Of a stretch of DNA of 63,534 nt, positions 62,512-63,534 are shown in pieces. Under the pieces are notes generated by a model that did not search any database, was not told where the DNA came from, and was given only the letters and a program-made list of their open reading frames with translations. Origin of the DNA: an uncultured Bacteroidota bacterium (lineage in GTDB: Bacteria > Bacteroidota > Bacteroidia > Bacteroidales > F082). Position numbers and translations under genes: made by a program. The stretch's first letter is position 1, and every line of letters starts with the position of its first letter. Location: the NCBI GenBank assembly GCA_903891085.1, contig CAITDJ010000037.1:1-63534 (forward strand), written 5' to 3'.

Positions 62512-63534
62512 TTAGAGTTTGATGATTTGTCTGACTGTCTGCTTTTCTCCATGCCTGATGAGAAATGAATAAATACCCGGGACCATTGGGGTCAAATCAA
62601 TCACTTTTTCATTGGTAAGCAAGTCATAGGTTTGAATTAAATTTCCAAAACCATCATATATTTCAATTGTTGTATTTATGGATGGTTCAGACACTTCAAC
62701 CGTTATTTTATTGAAAGTAGGATTAGGATATAAGGTAAGATCAAATGATGGTTCATGCACTCCGACATAGGTTATATAATAAGTTGTGTCTCCGGAAATA
62801 TTTCCTTCTGAGTCTACTGAAACAACAAGATTATCTCCTTCAATCAGCCAAATACCATCAGTGGAACCATCATCCTCAAAAACGCCCCATTCGTAGGTTC
62901 CGGGAAGTATGTCAAGAGAAACCGTCCAAACATTTCCATCCTGATTCATATCAACAGGCTCCCAGTTTGTCATTTCGCCTTTGAACTTGATGTTGGAATA
63001 CAATCCTGTGCCATCGGTTACAGTGAATAGGACCGGATAATAAATAATTTCATTTACAACTGTTAGAACTCCTGAAATGTACGCAGTCCCATCCCAGAAC
63101 CCGCCGCCACCATCTGAATAGCCGCCAAACACAAACTCCTGATCCAAATACTTGAAACGGCTTGCATAATAATAGATGCCTTCGGTGGGCATTTCAGCGC
63201 CCAGATTGGCGAAGAACTCATCGTTGTTACCGGAAGGTCCGTTGTGTGATGCCACAATCCAGTTGGTCCATGTGGATGGGTCGGTATCATTGGTGCTGTA
63301 GCCTATCCAGCTCTGTAAGCCCGGCGCTGGATCTGTCTGGCCTGTGATACCATCAATCCATGCCTGTGCATAGACATTGAACTCCTGTAAAGGCTCGATT
63401 GTTCCACTTGCCGGCCATTGAAGGTTTGCAAAACCAATGATAGGTTCGGGTGGTGTGGTTGTTACTGTTAACACACCTGATACATTGTCCACTCCGTCCC
63501 AGAAGCCGCCGTCAAAGCCTCCATATACATACGC
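62512..63534 (-). CDS. Second repeat/starch-binding-like T9SS protein, 5' part missing
   Basis: This gene runs off the right edge: before the nearest start-like codon the frame continues AYVYGGFDGGFWDGV to the last bases. What is seen is the end of one 134-residue repeat, one complete repeat (FANLQWPASGTIEPLQEFNV to GGFWDGTAYISGVLTV), the starch-binding-like module (FTVTDGTGLYSNIKFKGEMTNWE) and a T9SS sorting domain (LYPNPTFNKITVEVSEP, GIYSFLIRHGEKQTVRQIIKL). It is a close paralog of the preceding gene and lies 69 bp upstream of it, so the pair arose by tandem duplication. Confidence 0.85.
   Translation of the reverse strand, partial: AYVYGGFDGGFWDGVDNVSGVLTVTTTPPEPIIGFANLQWPASGTIEPLQEFNVYAQAWIDGITGQTDPAPGLQSWIGYSTNDTDPSTWTNWIVASHNGPSGNNDEFFANLGAEMPTEGIYYYASRFKYLDQEFVFGGYSDGGGGFWDGTAYISGVLTVVNEIIYYPVLFTVTDGTGLYSNIKFKGEMTNWEPVDMNQDGNVWTVSLDILPGTYEWGVFEDDGSTDGIWLIEGDNLVVSVDSEGNISGDTTYYITYVGVHEPSFDLTLYPNPTFNKITVEVSEPSINTTIEIYDGFGNLIQTYDLLTNEKVIDLTPMVPGIYSFLIRHGEKQTVRQIIKL

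Overview
The window reads as chromosomal DNA of a strictly or facultatively anaerobic member of the Bacteroidota, most like a Bacteroidales-type lineage. The signs are secreted proteins ending in type IX secretion (T9SS) C-terminal sorting domains, a PID-CTERM-like small protein, a DUF3822-rsmD pair, LytTR two-component regulation, many Bacteroidota-type -7 promoter boxes (TAnnTTTG), and scarcity of Shine-Dalgarno sites. No rRNA, tRNA, prophage or CRISPR array was seen. The species cannot be named from this sequence.

Layout. 1-1.7 kb: two YeeE/YedE sulfur-transport proteins, the second with a degenerate rhodanese tail. 1.7-7.5 kb: a fused isobutyryl-CoA mutase (icmF), divergent from a two-gene membrane Fe-S/CCG oxidoreductase of the kind that passes ETF electrons to menaquinone. 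7.5-14.7 kb: a LytTR regulator, sensor kinase, TonB-dependent receptor, polysaccharide deacetylase, DUF1566 lipoprotein and small secreted protein. Two promoters here carry the same triple direct repeat at exact 21-bp steps, a probable LytTR operator. 14.8-20.2 kb: a DUF1801 protein, a GT22-like mannosyltransferase, a 51-aa Pmp3/YqaE membrane protein, a REP-associated transposase inside its own palindromic repeats, a secreted protein and a transglutaminase-like protein. 20.4-33.4 kb: etfBA, acyl-CoA dehydrogenase, a nitronate monooxygenase/FabK-like protein, a T9SS-exported GH57-like enzyme, elbB, a ZIP transporter, and thiolase, 3-hydroxyacyl-CoA dehydrogenase and enoyl-CoA hydratase. 33.4-37.6 kb: rsmD, DUF3822, a HsdR-N-like protein, AMP nucleosidase and holA. 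37.7-52.4 kb: two acyl-CoA synthetases, an SDR, an amino-acid permease, two HMG-CoA-lyase family proteins and a leucine-degradation set (carboxylase beta, hydratase, carboxylase alpha, acyl-CoA dehydrogenase) interrupted by a dead four-helix-bundle gene. 52.5-63.5 kb: an extracellular block with a PID-CTERM-like protein, a beta-strand-repeat T9SS protein, a GH13 amylase, and two related 134-residue-repeat proteins with starch-binding-like ends; the last runs off the window.

How the genes fit together. Branched-chain amino acids and fatty acids are taken up or activated (permease, acyl-CoA synthetases) and degraded to acyl-CoAs. IcmF interconverts isobutyryl- and butyryl-CoA, feeding the beta-oxidation genes. 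The acyl-CoA dehydrogenases reduce ETF, and the split membrane oxidoreductase is the likely exit to menaquinone. The secreted GH57/GH13 proteins point to alpha-glucan use outside the cell.

The non-coding DNA is unusual. Short tandem arrays with 7-, 8- or 9-bp units and a dispersed AGTGARCTAA repeat sit just after stop codons, and in several genes supply the stop codon itself.
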